Part shown: one piece after another, positions 51,143 through 58,767 of the stretch
Position numbering within the stretch: position 1 is the stretch's first letter
Layout: each line of letters opens with the position of its first letter
Assembly (NCBI RefSeq): GCF_025566885.1
Contig: NZ_JAOQJQ010000004.1
Location: 62,001-126,000, forward strand
Length of the DNA stretch: 64,000 bases
Source of the DNA: Brotonthovivens ammoniilytica
GTDB lineage: Bacteria > Bacillota > Clostridia > Lachnospirales > Lachnospiraceae
Direction of reading: 5' to 3'
The notes under the pieces: generated by a model
Seen by the model: only the letters and a program-made list of their open reading frames with translations
Database searches by the model: none
Told to the model about the DNA's origin: nothing
Translations under genes and position numbers: made by a program

Positions 51143-52681
51143 CTACAATTCAATAATATCGTCATCGCCAAAGGCTTCAAGAGGCAGTACCTGTACTGGC
51201 TCCGCTTGTATCTCCACCGCATGACGTTCACGTATTTTGTATACCGCACCAAGTACCTGCACCGTAATCAGAGGGGTCATAGCTACCATTGCCACAACGC
51301 CAAAGGCATCTGTTACAATATTTCCCCCCACTGCCTGGCACGCCCCCATAGCAAATGGAAGCAAAAAAGTTGCTGTCATTGGACCGGAGGCAACTCCGCC
51401 GGAATCAAAGGCAATGGCAGTAAAAATTTTTGGCACAAAGAAGGACAGCGCCAGTGCAATTCCATATCCCGGCAGGATAAACCAGAAAATAGAAACGCCT
51501 GTTAAAACCCTTATCATGGCAATTCCAAGGGATGCAGCCACACCAATAGATAAACTTAACCCCATTGCTTTTGCTGAAATTGCTCCTGAGGTAATCTCTT
51601 CCACCTGCTCTGTCAGCACGTAAACTGCCGGTTCCGCTTTTACAATAAAATAACCAATCAGCATTCCAATTGGAACGATAATCCACCGGTAATCAAGTCC
51701 TGCAATTACCTGTCCCAGATAATTGCCTGCCGGCATAAATCCCACATTCACTCCTGTTAAAAACAAGAACAGACCAACATAAGTATAAAGTATTCCGATA
51801 AAAATCTTACATAAAGACTTCTTCTTTAACTTCAGAGAAACCACCTGAAACAGAATAAAAAACAGTACAATGGGCAGCAGAGAAATAAACATTTCTTCCA
51901 TATATTTAGGAAGACCTGCTGAAAACAGCTGCCACAATTCAATGGAATTATCTACATCCGGAACGGCAGCCGGCGTATAGGCGCCTCCCTGGGGCCTGTA
52001 TATAAGTCCTAAAATCAAAACTGCCAGAATCGGACCTACTGAGCAGAGAGATACAAGACCAAAGCTGTCATTCTCCGCGCGCTCATCACTTCGCACTGCT
52101 GAAAAACCAATACCAAGAGCCATAATAAACGGTACTGTCATGGGTCCTGTAGTAACCCCGCCGGAATCGAAAGCTACAGCCAGAAACTCTTTGGGAACAA
52201 AAAAAGCCAGCAGAAATACAATGGGATATAGGATAAGCAGCATATGTGCCAACGCAATTCCAAACAGCATACGCAGCACCGCAGCAACAAGAAAAATGCC
52301 AACTCCCACTGCCACTGCAATAATCAATATATTATTGGGAATAGACGGAACCTGTTCCGCTAACACCTGCAGATCCGGTTCTGATATGGTAATAATAAAT
52401 CCCAGAATAAAACAAAGCCCCACAACAATTCCAAGCTTCTTTGTCTGTGTCATCTTTGTACCAATACGCTCTCCCATAGGTGTCATGGCCATCTCGGCAC
52501 CTAATGTGAAAAACATCATTCCCACAATAAGCATCACTGCTCCAATAATAAAAGCCATTAAGATACTTGCCGGTATCGGTGCAATCGTAAAACACAACAC
52601 TAAAACAATTGCGATAATCGGCAATACTGCTCCTAATGACTCCTTTAGTTTCTCCGCTAATTTAATTTGGTGTAATCTCAA
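51143..52681 (-). CDS. DUF1538 membrane transporter
   Basis: A 512-residue integral membrane protein with about twelve helices and an internal repeat: SGGVTTGPMTVPFIMALG in the first half and SGGVASGPMTATFLLPF in the second. This duplicated motif is the DUF1538 hallmark. The substrate has not been established. It heads a two-gene unit with the PII-like protein, which argues for transport gated by nucleotide or metabolite level. Confidence 0.88.
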   Translation of the reverse strand: MRLHQIKLAEKLKESLGAVLPIIAIVLVLCFTIAPIPASILMAFIIGAVMLIVGMMFFTLGAEMAMTPMGERIGTKMTQTKKLGIVVGLCFILGFIITISEPDLQVLAEQVPSIPNNILIIAVAVGVGIFLVAAVLRMLFGIALAHMLLILYPIVFLLAFFVPKEFLAVAFDSGGVTTGPMTVPFIMALGIGFSAVRSDERAENDSFGLVSLCSVGPILAVLILGLIYRPQGGAYTPAAVPDVDNSIELWQLFSAGLPKYMEEMFISLLPIVLFFILFQVVSLKLKKKSLCKIFIGILYTYVGLFLFLTGVNVGFMPAGNYLGQVIAGLDYRWIIVPIGMLIGYFIVKAEPAVYVLTEQVEEITSGAISAKAMGLSLSIGVAASLGIAMIRVLTGVSIFWFILPGYGIALALSFFVPKIFTAIAFDSGGVASGPMTATFLLPFAMGACQAVGGNIVTDAFGVVAMVAMTPLITVQVLGAVYKIRERHAVEIQAEPVQVLPLEAFGDDDIIEL

Positions 52682-52976
52682 TAATCCGTTCTCGCCTTTC
52701 TGGCTTTACAAGCCTGAATCAAATTTACATGCTGCAGATAAATCATATAGATCATATATGATTATATTATACCCGATTCCCGAAATTCTCACAAGTAATT
52801 TCAGATATCTTTAACGCATACCTGAGATACTTTCCAAATCTAAAACAATTCCGCCAAATTGTCTGACCTCCATCCATACGTTCTGTCCCGGATAGGATTC
52901 ACCAACAACACGGGCCCTTTTTAAATGCAATTATAGATAGTATAATAAAACCAGATAATATCGGAGGACTTATACA
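52682..52976. other. intergenic region, nothing further recognised
   Basis: 295 bp between divergent DUF1538 and the 300-residue protein gene. TATAAT near 52940 and CGGAGGA before the plus-strand ATG are the only signals that stand out. Confidence 0.4.
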
Positions 52977-53879
52977 ATGTATACTGAACAGCCAAAAGAA
53001 TTTAATAATTATTATACAAAAAACGGAAAGAAATTGTCTAAAGAGGAGTTTATTTCGTATTATAATGTTCGATACTTTACAAATTGTACAGATAAGGTTT
53101 CGTATACCACTGATACGGGTAAAAATTACTCTGTTAGAAAGACTTCCCGATTTGTAGAAACTATAATTGAAAAAATTTTAAAAAAAGCTCCAGAAGATTT
53201 TACCTGTTCTGATGTTGCTTTAATTCTTGCCTGGAAAATAGGTAAAATCTCTCATACACAATCAGATCATAACATCATACTGCACAAAGATTGGAAAAAA
53301 TCACTTGGTGAATATTCTGAATTTGAAGGGTTCACCTCATGGAACGTCGGTCCAGTCAAACGATTTGGTGACAACAGGCCCATTACTATTGATATAAAAG
53401 GGATTACTAATTACTTGCATAAAAATGGACAACGATTAAACGATTTAATAGGAAACGGCAATATAGAAACGGCACTTGAGGAATTAGTGCAACAACCCTG
53501 GCAGGGCATTGGAACGGTATATTTAATTACCTTACTATATTTTGCCACAAATCATCAGCATCCCGGGAAATGCCCAATTTATGACCGTTTTGCTATGAGG
53601 GCTCTTTTGGCAATTAAGGAGAATAAAAAAATTGGCGAAACTGTAAACTGCAAAAAATTGCCGGATAAAAACAGTTCAAAATTTTGCAAGACAATTAGTG
53701 AAGAAATGAAGCAGTATACTAATCTTATTTATGACATTTTTGGTGAAGAATATCATACTACTCGTGATATAGACCGCGCACTGTGGGTTTACGGTCATCT
53801 GTTTAAAGCCTCTGCAGATGCAAAAAAGTATCTGGATTCAGACTGTAACAATATACTATCTCGTCAGCACTTTCTCTGA
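52977..53879 (+). CDS. unknown protein with possible HhH glycosylase-like core
   Basis: A 300-residue soluble protein, AT-rich in codon use compared with the genes before it. I do not recognise the family. The segment PWQGIGTVYLITLLYFATNHQHPGKCPIYDRFAMRALL resembles the helix-hairpin-helix and following helix of DNA-glycosylase-fold proteins, where G-I-G precedes a strand-like PIYD. No catalytic Lys/Asp pair could be assigned. It starts the accessory region and overlaps the convergent GNAT gene by 77 bp. CGGAGGA precedes the ATG. Confidence 0.75.
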   Translation: MYTEQPKEFNNYYTKNGKKLSKEEFISYYNVRYFTNCTDKVSYTTDTGKNYSVRKTSRFVETIIEKILKKAPEDFTCSDVALILAWKIGKISHTQSDHNIILHKDWKKSLGEYSEFEGFTSWNVGPVKRFGDNRPITIDIKGITNYLHKNGQRLNDLIGNGNIETALEELVQQPWQGIGTVYLITLLYFATNHQHPGKCPIYDRFAMRALLAIKENKKIGETVNCKKLPDKNSSKFCKTISEEMKQYTNLIYDIFGEEYHTTRDIDRALWVYGHLFKASADAKKYLDSDCNNILSRQHFL

Positions 53880-54402
53880 ACAAATGCCTGAATTTCTCTA
53901 AATCCAGTCCGCCTTCTTCCGCTGTTTTCCTGAATTTCTCCCTAAATCTCGAAAACGCGGTTTCTTCTTCTCCAATTTTAACCGCTCCCATCTTTTCAAA
54001 CACATGTATACTATGCTGATTCTTCGATGAAATACGAATCAGAAAACAATCAACCTTCCTTATCTCATATACTCTTCTGGCAAATAGCCGAACTGCTTTT
54101 GGCGCTATTTTCTGATTTCTTTTCTCCGCCAACAAATCAATTCCTATTTCTGGCGTATTACTATTTGGCTGCTGTAATTCTATACTCCCACAATACTCCC
54201 CATTTCCAGTAAATAACGAAAAAACACTGTCTGCATTATCTAATATCTGTTTCCACATCATATCTTTTGATATTGGATTTAAATACAGAGAAGCTTTTCC
54301 ATTTAATTGTCTATGCAATTCCACATAATTACTTCTATCTGCATCTGATATATTGCATATAATAAAATCCTCATCCGAGGCAAAAATCTTTCGTTCTGTC
54401 AC
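53803..54402 (-). CDS. GNAT acetyltransferase
   Basis: About 199 residues of GNAT type, closest to the RimJ/RimL group: strand ICNISDADRS, the middle YCGSIELQQPNSNTPEIGIDLLAEKRNQKIAPKAV with the acetyl-CoA loop, and ISSKNQHSIHVFEKMGAVK late in the fold. The start is taken as GTG at 54402, with GGATGGGG upstream; ORF begins at 54456 otherwise. The last 77 bp overlap the convergent gene on the other strand. Confidence 0.8.
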   Translation of the reverse strand: MTERKIFASDEDFIICNISDADRSNYVELHRQLNGKASLYLNPISKDMMWKQILDNADSVFSLFTGNGEYCGSIELQQPNSNTPEIGIDLLAEKRNQKIAPKAVRLFARRVYEIRKVDCFLIRISSKNQHSIHVFEKMGAVKIGEEETAFSRFREKFRKTAEEGGLDLEKFRHLFRESADEIVYCYSLNPDTFLHLQRL

Positions 54403-54629
54403 ACTTATCACACCCCATCCGCAAATCAAACAACGATTCGATATTCCAAAACACATTCTAACTATTTTTATTCATAATTAGAAAACCATGAGTGATGATT
54501 TTTCTTTCAAATATCCGATGATTTCTGACACGCCAAACTTTCCAAAGGGGGCTTGCCCCTTGGCACACGACTTTACTTGCAAAGTGTAGTGTGTTTATGC
54601 TCTGTCGGCGTTGCCGTAAAAATGTCGTT

Positions 54630-54761
54630 GCCGCCGGGAAGGGCAAAGGGCATTTGAAGCAGCAGGAAAACAAGGCTATGATTGCGTGGCGTAAAACCGC
54701 AAGCGCAGGACTGGTTTCATCAGCAGACAGGGCGTATATTAAAAAATACTTAAATGTATGA
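54630..54761 (+). pseudogene. short coding remnant, probably from a conjugative element
   Basis: A plus-strand frame reads KGHLKQQENKAMIAWRKTAS and ends SADRAYIKKYLNV before TGA, with protein-like composition and a base composition richer in GC than its surroundings. No start or full domain is present. I take it for the tail of a lost mobile-element gene and cannot name it. Confidence 0.4.
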
Positions 54762-54807
54762 TTATATTCTTTAAGTATATTATCAGATGTATTGATCCAC
54801 TTCTGTA

Positions 54808-55323
54808 CTACATAAAATTTCCCATCATGATAGTATTTTTTTCCCATTGCTGACACTGTTTATGTATTTGTGCCGCATTTCTATAGGTAAGGATTTCATC
54901 ATTTGATAGTGATAAAGAATAATTATCTATACTATCTTCAACAAATGCTTTTCGCTCCATTAACCTTTTGAAATCTATTTCGTGAGAAGTAACTATATGC
55001 CCTGGTAAATGACAAAATACATAACACGCATTATCATAAATGTCATCGTTTAGAAAATCAAAATATGAATCAAAATTATCAAAATCCAAGAAAACGTCCC
55101 TTTTGCGTTCTTCCCCATCTACCTCAATGTGAATTAAGGTTTCTTCAACAAAAAAGGTATTTGAGATAATATCGAATCCTTTTTTGCCGGTTATGAGCAA
55201 TCCCACTTTTCGTTCAAAAGTTACAATCTGAATATCATTCTCATATTCTTCTGGAACATCAAAAACTGTAATCTCTTTTTTCTTTAATTGCCTGATTATT
55301 TTCTTTATTTCTGATTGTGCCAC
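54808..55323 (-). CDS. unknown protein of the accessory region
   Basis: A 171-residue soluble acidic protein starting at a GTG (55323), preceded by AAGGGGGG. Two halves are visible: a beta-rich first part (EITVFDVPEEYENDIQIVTFERKVGLLITGKKG) and an Asp/Phe-rich stretch (FLDFDNFDSYFDFLNDDIYD), then a helical tail. I recognise no family. It lies directly after the stop of a broken mobile-element gene and may belong to the same transferred segment. Confidence 0.6.
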   Translation of the reverse strand: MAQSEIKKIIRQLKKKEITVFDVPEEYENDIQIVTFERKVGLLITGKKGFDIISNTFFVEETLIHIEVDGEERKRDVFLDFDNFDSYFDFLNDDIYDNACYVFCHLPGHIVTSHEIDFKRLMERKAFVEDSIDNYSLSLSNDEILTYRNAAQIHKQCQQWEKNTIMMGNFM

Positions 55324-55324
55324 G

Positions 55325-55680
55325 CTATTTTCCCCCCTTCTCTGCCTGTTCAATAATTTTCTGCCCGGTGGTTTCCTCGTCCATCAGCACAAGCTGCCCA
55401 ATCTGCCCGGCAATCATGGCTGTCACATCGTTCATAGAAACCTGCTCCTGTCCCTGCTCTTGCATGGTTTGAAACATAGCGGCGGTCACAGCTTCCCCGG
55501 CTGTTCTCCGTTTTCCATGTCTTTCTTAATATCCCGCAGGATAGCAAGGAACACACTCTTGATTTTTTCAATCTCCGCTTCGTGTTCCCCCATCTTTTGG
55601 GTGTTCAAAAGCTGTAAATCCTGATTTGCTTCCGCCCTGTGTTCCGGGTGTTCTTTTATCAGATCAGACAGGAAAGCCAT
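55325..55680 (-). pseudogene. frameshifted mobile-element gene
   Basis: From 55680 the minus strand reads MAFLSDLIKEHPEHRAEANQ through to DMENGEQ near 55500. The rest of the protein, EAVTAAMFQTMQEQGQEQVS to QAEKGGK and a stop at 55325, is in another frame. A single-base change joins the two into about 118 residues, helical and Gln/Glu-rich. I take it as a broken gene from a conjugative element, although the protein itself is not one I can name. Confidence 0.6.
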
Positions 55681-55779
55681 CGCTATTTCGATAAGCTGGT
55701 TTCTTGCTGTTATACACTTTGTGGAAATCAGTCTGATGTTAGCTTTTTTACGGAATTCGAATACCTCAGCTTCTGTGAT

Positions 55780-56075
55780 AGATATTATAAATTTATTGGA
55801 CCAAGTTCTTGGTTCAAAAACATTCAGTCAGTTGTTCTAACAGGCAATGGAAGTGAGTTTTCAAATCCAAAGGAAATAGAACGGCAAGATACAATTCCAT
55901 GCAACAAAACGAAAGTGTTCTATTGTGATCCAAGCGCCCCATATCAAAAGGGAATCTGTGAAGTAAATCATGAATTGATACGCTGTATCCTCTCCAAAGG
56001 GAACAGTTTTGATGAGCTGACACAGCAGGATATTTTTCTAATGATGGAGCATATCAATTCGTATAAAAGAAAAAA
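55780..56075 (+). pseudogene. IS30-family transposase remnant
   Basis: The plus-strand frame contains VVLTGNGSEFSNPKEIE, KVFYCDPSAPYQKGICEVNHE and QQDIFLMMEHINSYKR, the C-terminal half of an IS30 DDE domain. The catalytic Asp of the usual LTDNGSEF has become Gly, and the N-terminal half is missing, so it is dead. It fuses directly into a RelB-like antitoxin sequence. Confidence 0.85.
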
Positions 56076-56282
56076 GCAGAGCAGGCTTGTGCGGATATTG
56101 GCATGTCTTTGTCTACAGCTATTAATATTTATCTTAAAAAACTGGGGCGAGAGAAGCGTATACCATTTGAGGTATCTGTAGATCCATTTTATTCTCCGGA
56201 AAACATGGATAGGCTTAAAAAATCTGTGGCACAGATGGAGGCTACAGGCGGGACAGTGCATGAGGTAAGGATGGATGATTAA
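56076..56282 (+). pseudogene. RelB/DinJ-family antitoxin, N-terminus lost
   Basis: In frame after the IS30 remnant, AEQACADIGMSLSTAINIYL and PFEVSVDPFYSPENMDRLKK match the C-terminal two thirds of RelB/DinJ antitoxins. The first 15-20 residues (the beta strand that binds operator DNA) are gone. Its stop overlaps the start of the toxin gene by the usual ATGAT arrangement. Confidence 0.8.
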
Positions 56283-56538
56283 GTCCTGGCCAGATGCTAT
56301 ATGAGAAGATTTTGAATATTGGATGAAGCAGGATAAGAAGACACTAAAGCGTATTCTTCAGTTGCTGAAGGATATTGACCGAAATGGATATGTTGGAATA
56401 GATAAACCAGAAAGATTGAGCGGTGATTTGTCTTCCTATTGGAGTAGGCGAATAAATAACGCAAATCGTATTATTTATCGTATAAAGGATAATACAATAA
56501 AGATTGTTCAATGTGGTTCTCATTATAGAGATAAGTGA
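56275..56538 (+). pseudogene. YoeB/Txe-type toxin with in-frame stop
   Basis: From ATG 56275 the frame reads MIKSWPDAI, then TGA (56302), then EDFEYWMKQDKKTLKRILQL to the end, CGSHYRDK. Homologues have a Trp at or next to the stop (DAWEDF). The rest matches Txe/YoeB mRNA endonucleases, including RISYWSRRIN-like YWSRRINNANRIIYRI and the terminal His-Tyr. The stop codon and the truncated antitoxin show a decayed toxin-antitoxin pair. Confidence 0.85.
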
Positions 56539-56877
56539 AAGTGGTAGCATTTGGCAACAGAAAATCAGCAAGCTAGAATATGATGTAATCGAGGTAAAAA
56601 AGAGCGTGTATTTGCGCAAAGTTTAAACAAATATAGTTAAGAACAACAAAGAACACGCCGAGCATGGCTCGTAGCCTATTCAAACTCCCTATTTATATAG
56701 CATAATTGTTAAATATTGGGTTGCTTTTTTTAAATTTCGATAGCCGTAATATTTATATTTTACGCCTTATTTACTGTTTCAGAGCAAACAGGTATCATAC
56801 GTGTATCACAAATTTTCTCCTTGACTGTCTTATCTACATGGTGCTAGCACCATGTAATACTACATTTACAAGAGAAT
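56539..56877. other. gene-free stretch with a 22-bp palindrome and a possible att copy
   Basis: 339 bp, AT-rich. TATTCAAACTC at 56677-56687 equals the bases at the guaA 3' end (61421-61431). A perfect palindrome of 22 bp, TACATGGTGCT and its complement, is centred at 56845/56846. No ORF is credible. Confidence 0.5.
56835..56856. promoter_or_regulatory. 22-bp perfect palindrome
   Basis: TACATGGTGCT followed at once by its reverse complement, lacking a loop and without a T run on either side. It lies 22 bp past the end of the CptN-like toxin gene and 14 bp after TTGACT. Operator or recombination site are both possible. Confidence 0.5.
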
Positions 56878-57348
56878 TCATTTCCTCTGCTGCAATTTTT
56901 CCAGTATAGCCATAACATCCGGCTGCGTTGGAGTGAATTTTATACCACGCTTCAACATACCTATAACTTTTCTCGCTTTCTGCTCAACTTCTCTAGCCGT
57001 ATGCTCACTCGTCAACATCAAATGATTTCCGGCGATTGTATATTCCCGCTCTATATACTCCTCTGTTATTGGAAACATATCTTGTATCAGAAATGCACTC
57101 TCCCGACTGTCATCTAGTCTGACGATATGGAGAATATCACAAGGTTTCCCGTCTTTTTCCTTTTTCTCCATAATCCGCCTGTATTTATCAATACGGCTGG
57201 ACAACGGTATCATCCAATATATCTCGATACTTGTATCTTCAAAGCAGTAATAATGCGGTCTGTTTCCTGCCTTATTTCCTTTGAGATACGGGTCTGGCAT
57301 ATCTTCAAAAAATTTATCCTTAATAATGTAAAAGCCTGTTTTTTTCAT
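56878..57348 (-). CDS. CptN-type toxin of a type III toxin-antitoxin system
   Basis: A 156-residue endoribonuclease-like toxin. Start MKKTGFYIIKDKFFEDMPDPYLKGNKAGNR, followed by HYYCFEDTSIEIYWMIPLSSR and a late HLMLTSEHTAREVEQKARKVIG, is the pattern of the CptN/ToxN family, known from Eubacterium rectale. In such systems an RNA antitoxin made of repeats wraps and blocks the toxin. Upstream on the same strand are a promoter, two 45-nt repeats and an intrinsic terminator, exactly the type III order. GAGGAC precedes the ATG. The protein looks intact. Confidence 0.88.
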   Translation of the reverse strand: MKKTGFYIIKDKFFEDMPDPYLKGNKAGNRPHYYCFEDTSIEIYWMIPLSSRIDKYRRIMEKKEKDGKPCDILHIVRLDDSRESAFLIQDMFPITEEYIEREYTIAGNHLMLTSEHTAREVEQKARKVIGMLKRGIKFTPTQPDVMAILEKLQQRK

Positions 57349-57365
57349 TTGCCTGTCCTCATTAC

Positions 57366-57396
57366 GGAAAAGTCCCTCGCCTCACGGCGAAGGACT
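57366..57396 (-). terminator. terminator between antitoxin RNA and toxin gene
   Basis: On the minus strand AGTCCTTCGCC pairs with GGCGAGGGACT around a GTGA loop and is followed by TTTTCC. Such leaky terminators set the RNA-to-toxin ratio in type III systems. Confidence 0.85.
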
Positions 57397-57400
57397 ATAC

Positions 57401-57494
57401 TTTCGACCCAACCACTTATATACCGCATATCGGTCAGCGGTAAACTTTCAACCCGACCATTTATATACCACATATCGGTCAGTGGTAAACTTTC
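57401..57494 (-). ncRNA. CptI-like antitoxin RNA, two 45-nt repeats
   Basis: Two direct repeats, 57401-57445 and 57446-57490, differ at six or so of 45 positions, and a third begins but stops after four bases. On the minus strand each reads AAAGTTTACC.CTGACCGATAT, then GGTATATAA.TGG. The variable base of ACC(A/G)CTG changes together with that of GAT ATG(T/C)GGTA, so the stem pair ACCAC/GTGG becomes ACCGC/GCGG. The RNA should fold as repeated pseudoknots, as in CptI. Confidence 0.85.
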
Positions 57495-57505
57495 TTTGTA
57501 CCTAC

Positions 57506-57534
57506 ATTCTAGCAAGCACAAAGAGGAAAGTCAA
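57506..57534 (-). promoter_or_regulatory. promoter of the type III antitoxin RNA
   Basis: On the minus strand TTGACT, a 17-bp spacer and TAGAAT. The start site falls close to the first repeat. Confidence 0.8.
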
Positions 57535-57586
57535 TAGGGCTTTCCATTAAAATTTTATGCAGTAAACGTACAAATTATGCTTGCTT

Positions 57587-58606
57587 TTAATAAAATGGCG
57601 ATTCCTCATATTGCATATATGGCAACGATTTAAAAAATTTATTTTTATTATATGCATTAACAATATCAATATTATTTTTAAATTGCCCTTTTTCCGTAAT
57701 CTGAATAATGTAATTCAAGATTTTTTCTTTATACCCCATTTCAATCGAATCAACATATGCAATACTTCCTTTTATTTTATCATTCCTAGTATAATCCTTA
57801 TTAACAATAGAATTAAATATCATTGCCCTAATCTTTTTCTTTAACGCCTTATCAACATGCACTTCTTCATTATTAATTGTTATACCTGTTATTGTTTTCT
57901 TCACATCATTAGATAAATATCGAGTTTTCTTTTCATTAATTTCAAAGCCTTCTTCTTTTACAATATACTTTACAATTTTTTCAATGCTATTTAACTTAGT
58001 TCTATTATTAGAAGAAAAGCTTAAATCATCTGCATAACGTGTGTATACAATATCTTTCCTGCTACACAAGCCATTCAATCTCACATCCAAATGATATGTA
58101 ACCAAATTTGCTATATATGGAGAAGTAACTGCTCCTTGTGGCAATACATCTTCATATATACACAGATTTGCCAGTACTGCAGAAACATCCGTATTATAAC
58201 CAATTTTACAAAATAATTGGAACACCTGCTTTTTCTGTATGGAACCAAAAAATTTTTTTATGTCCATTTCTAAAATAAAGATATTCTTTTTATGATACTC
58301 CGCATTAACTCTTAATCCATTCCTCTTCGGAACAAATGCCATCGCCTGATATGAAACATTTATTTTTTCTAATATTTCTTTTAATATCCATCTCTGAACA
58401 ACTTTTAAGGCTAAATGAGGAACATATAAAGTTCTACTTGTCCCATCCTTTTTTGGTATTTCCTTTTGAGTATAACAATATTGTTTTTTATAGGTCAAAA
58501 AATGAAGCAACTCTTGTGTTAATGAAAGTTGCTCTGCAAGATGCTTAAAATCATTGATAATAGGCACATTTAATGTATTCAAAATAACATTATTACTCAT
58601 ATTCAT
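57587..58606 (-). CDS. retron reverse transcriptase
   Basis: A 339-residue reverse transcriptase. Motifs (numbered from a TTG 24 bases upstream): retron-specific NAEYH (109-113, NAxxH of region X), LPQGAVTSP (163-171), the catalytic YADD (199-202) and ITG (247-249, VTG motif of region Y). There is no maturase or endonuclease domain, so it is not a group II intron protein. The ATG at 58606 follows GGGGTGG. It lies 161 bp after the effector gene; the gap folds as a candidate msr-msd. Confidence 0.92.
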   Translation of the reverse strand: MNMSNNVILNTLNVPIINDFKHLAEQLSLTQELLHFLTYKKQYCYTQKEIPKKDGTSRTLYVPHLALKVVQRWILKEILEKINVSYQAMAFVPKRNGLRVNAEYHKKNIFILEMDIKKFFGSIQKKQVFQLFCKIGYNTDVSAVLANLCIYEDVLPQGAVTSPYIANLVTYHLDVRLNGLCSRKDIVYTRYADDLSFSSNNRTKLNSIEKIVKYIVKEEGFEINEKKTRYLSNDVKKTITGITINNEEVHVDKALKKKIRAMIFNSIVNKDYTRNDKIKGSIAYVDSIEMGYKEKILNYIIQITEKGQFKNNIDIVNAYNKNKFFKSLPYMQYEESPFY

Positions 58607-58767
58607 ACAAACCACCCCATTCTTACTCAATATGTTTTTGGGTAAATCAACGGGGGAGTTTCACTGTCGTGGAAGTTCACCGTTGATTTAGCTAATTTCA
58701 TGTGTTTATTATTCTTCCGAGGTCGAACCAACCCCTAGTTGTTATGTAATGCATATTAACAACAATT
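58607..58767 (-). ncRNA. candidate retron msr-msd RNA
   Basis: Read on the minus strand: TTAATATGCA near the start and AACATATTGA near the end can pair (a1/a2). Between them, TAGGGGT...ACCTC forms a small msr-type hairpin with loop TGGTTCG. Then AAATCAACGG pairs with CCGTTGATTT around a 25-base loop containing CGACAG, the expected long msd hairpin. The exact branching G and ends need the RNA to be mapped. Confidence 0.6.

Noticed and set aside
51237..52814. Long plus-strand frames opposite the DUF1538 gene
   Set aside because: Mirror frames rich in Ser, Thr, Ile and Pro, as expected opposite a hydrophobic coding sequence.
54458..54856. 132-residue minus-strand frame
   Set aside because: It overlaps the next gene, its composition is not protein-like, and the other strand carries a more credible coding remnant (54630-54761).
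57401..57490. Two 45-nt repeats as a mini-CRISPR
   Set aside because: They are contiguous without spacers and are explained by the type III antitoxin.
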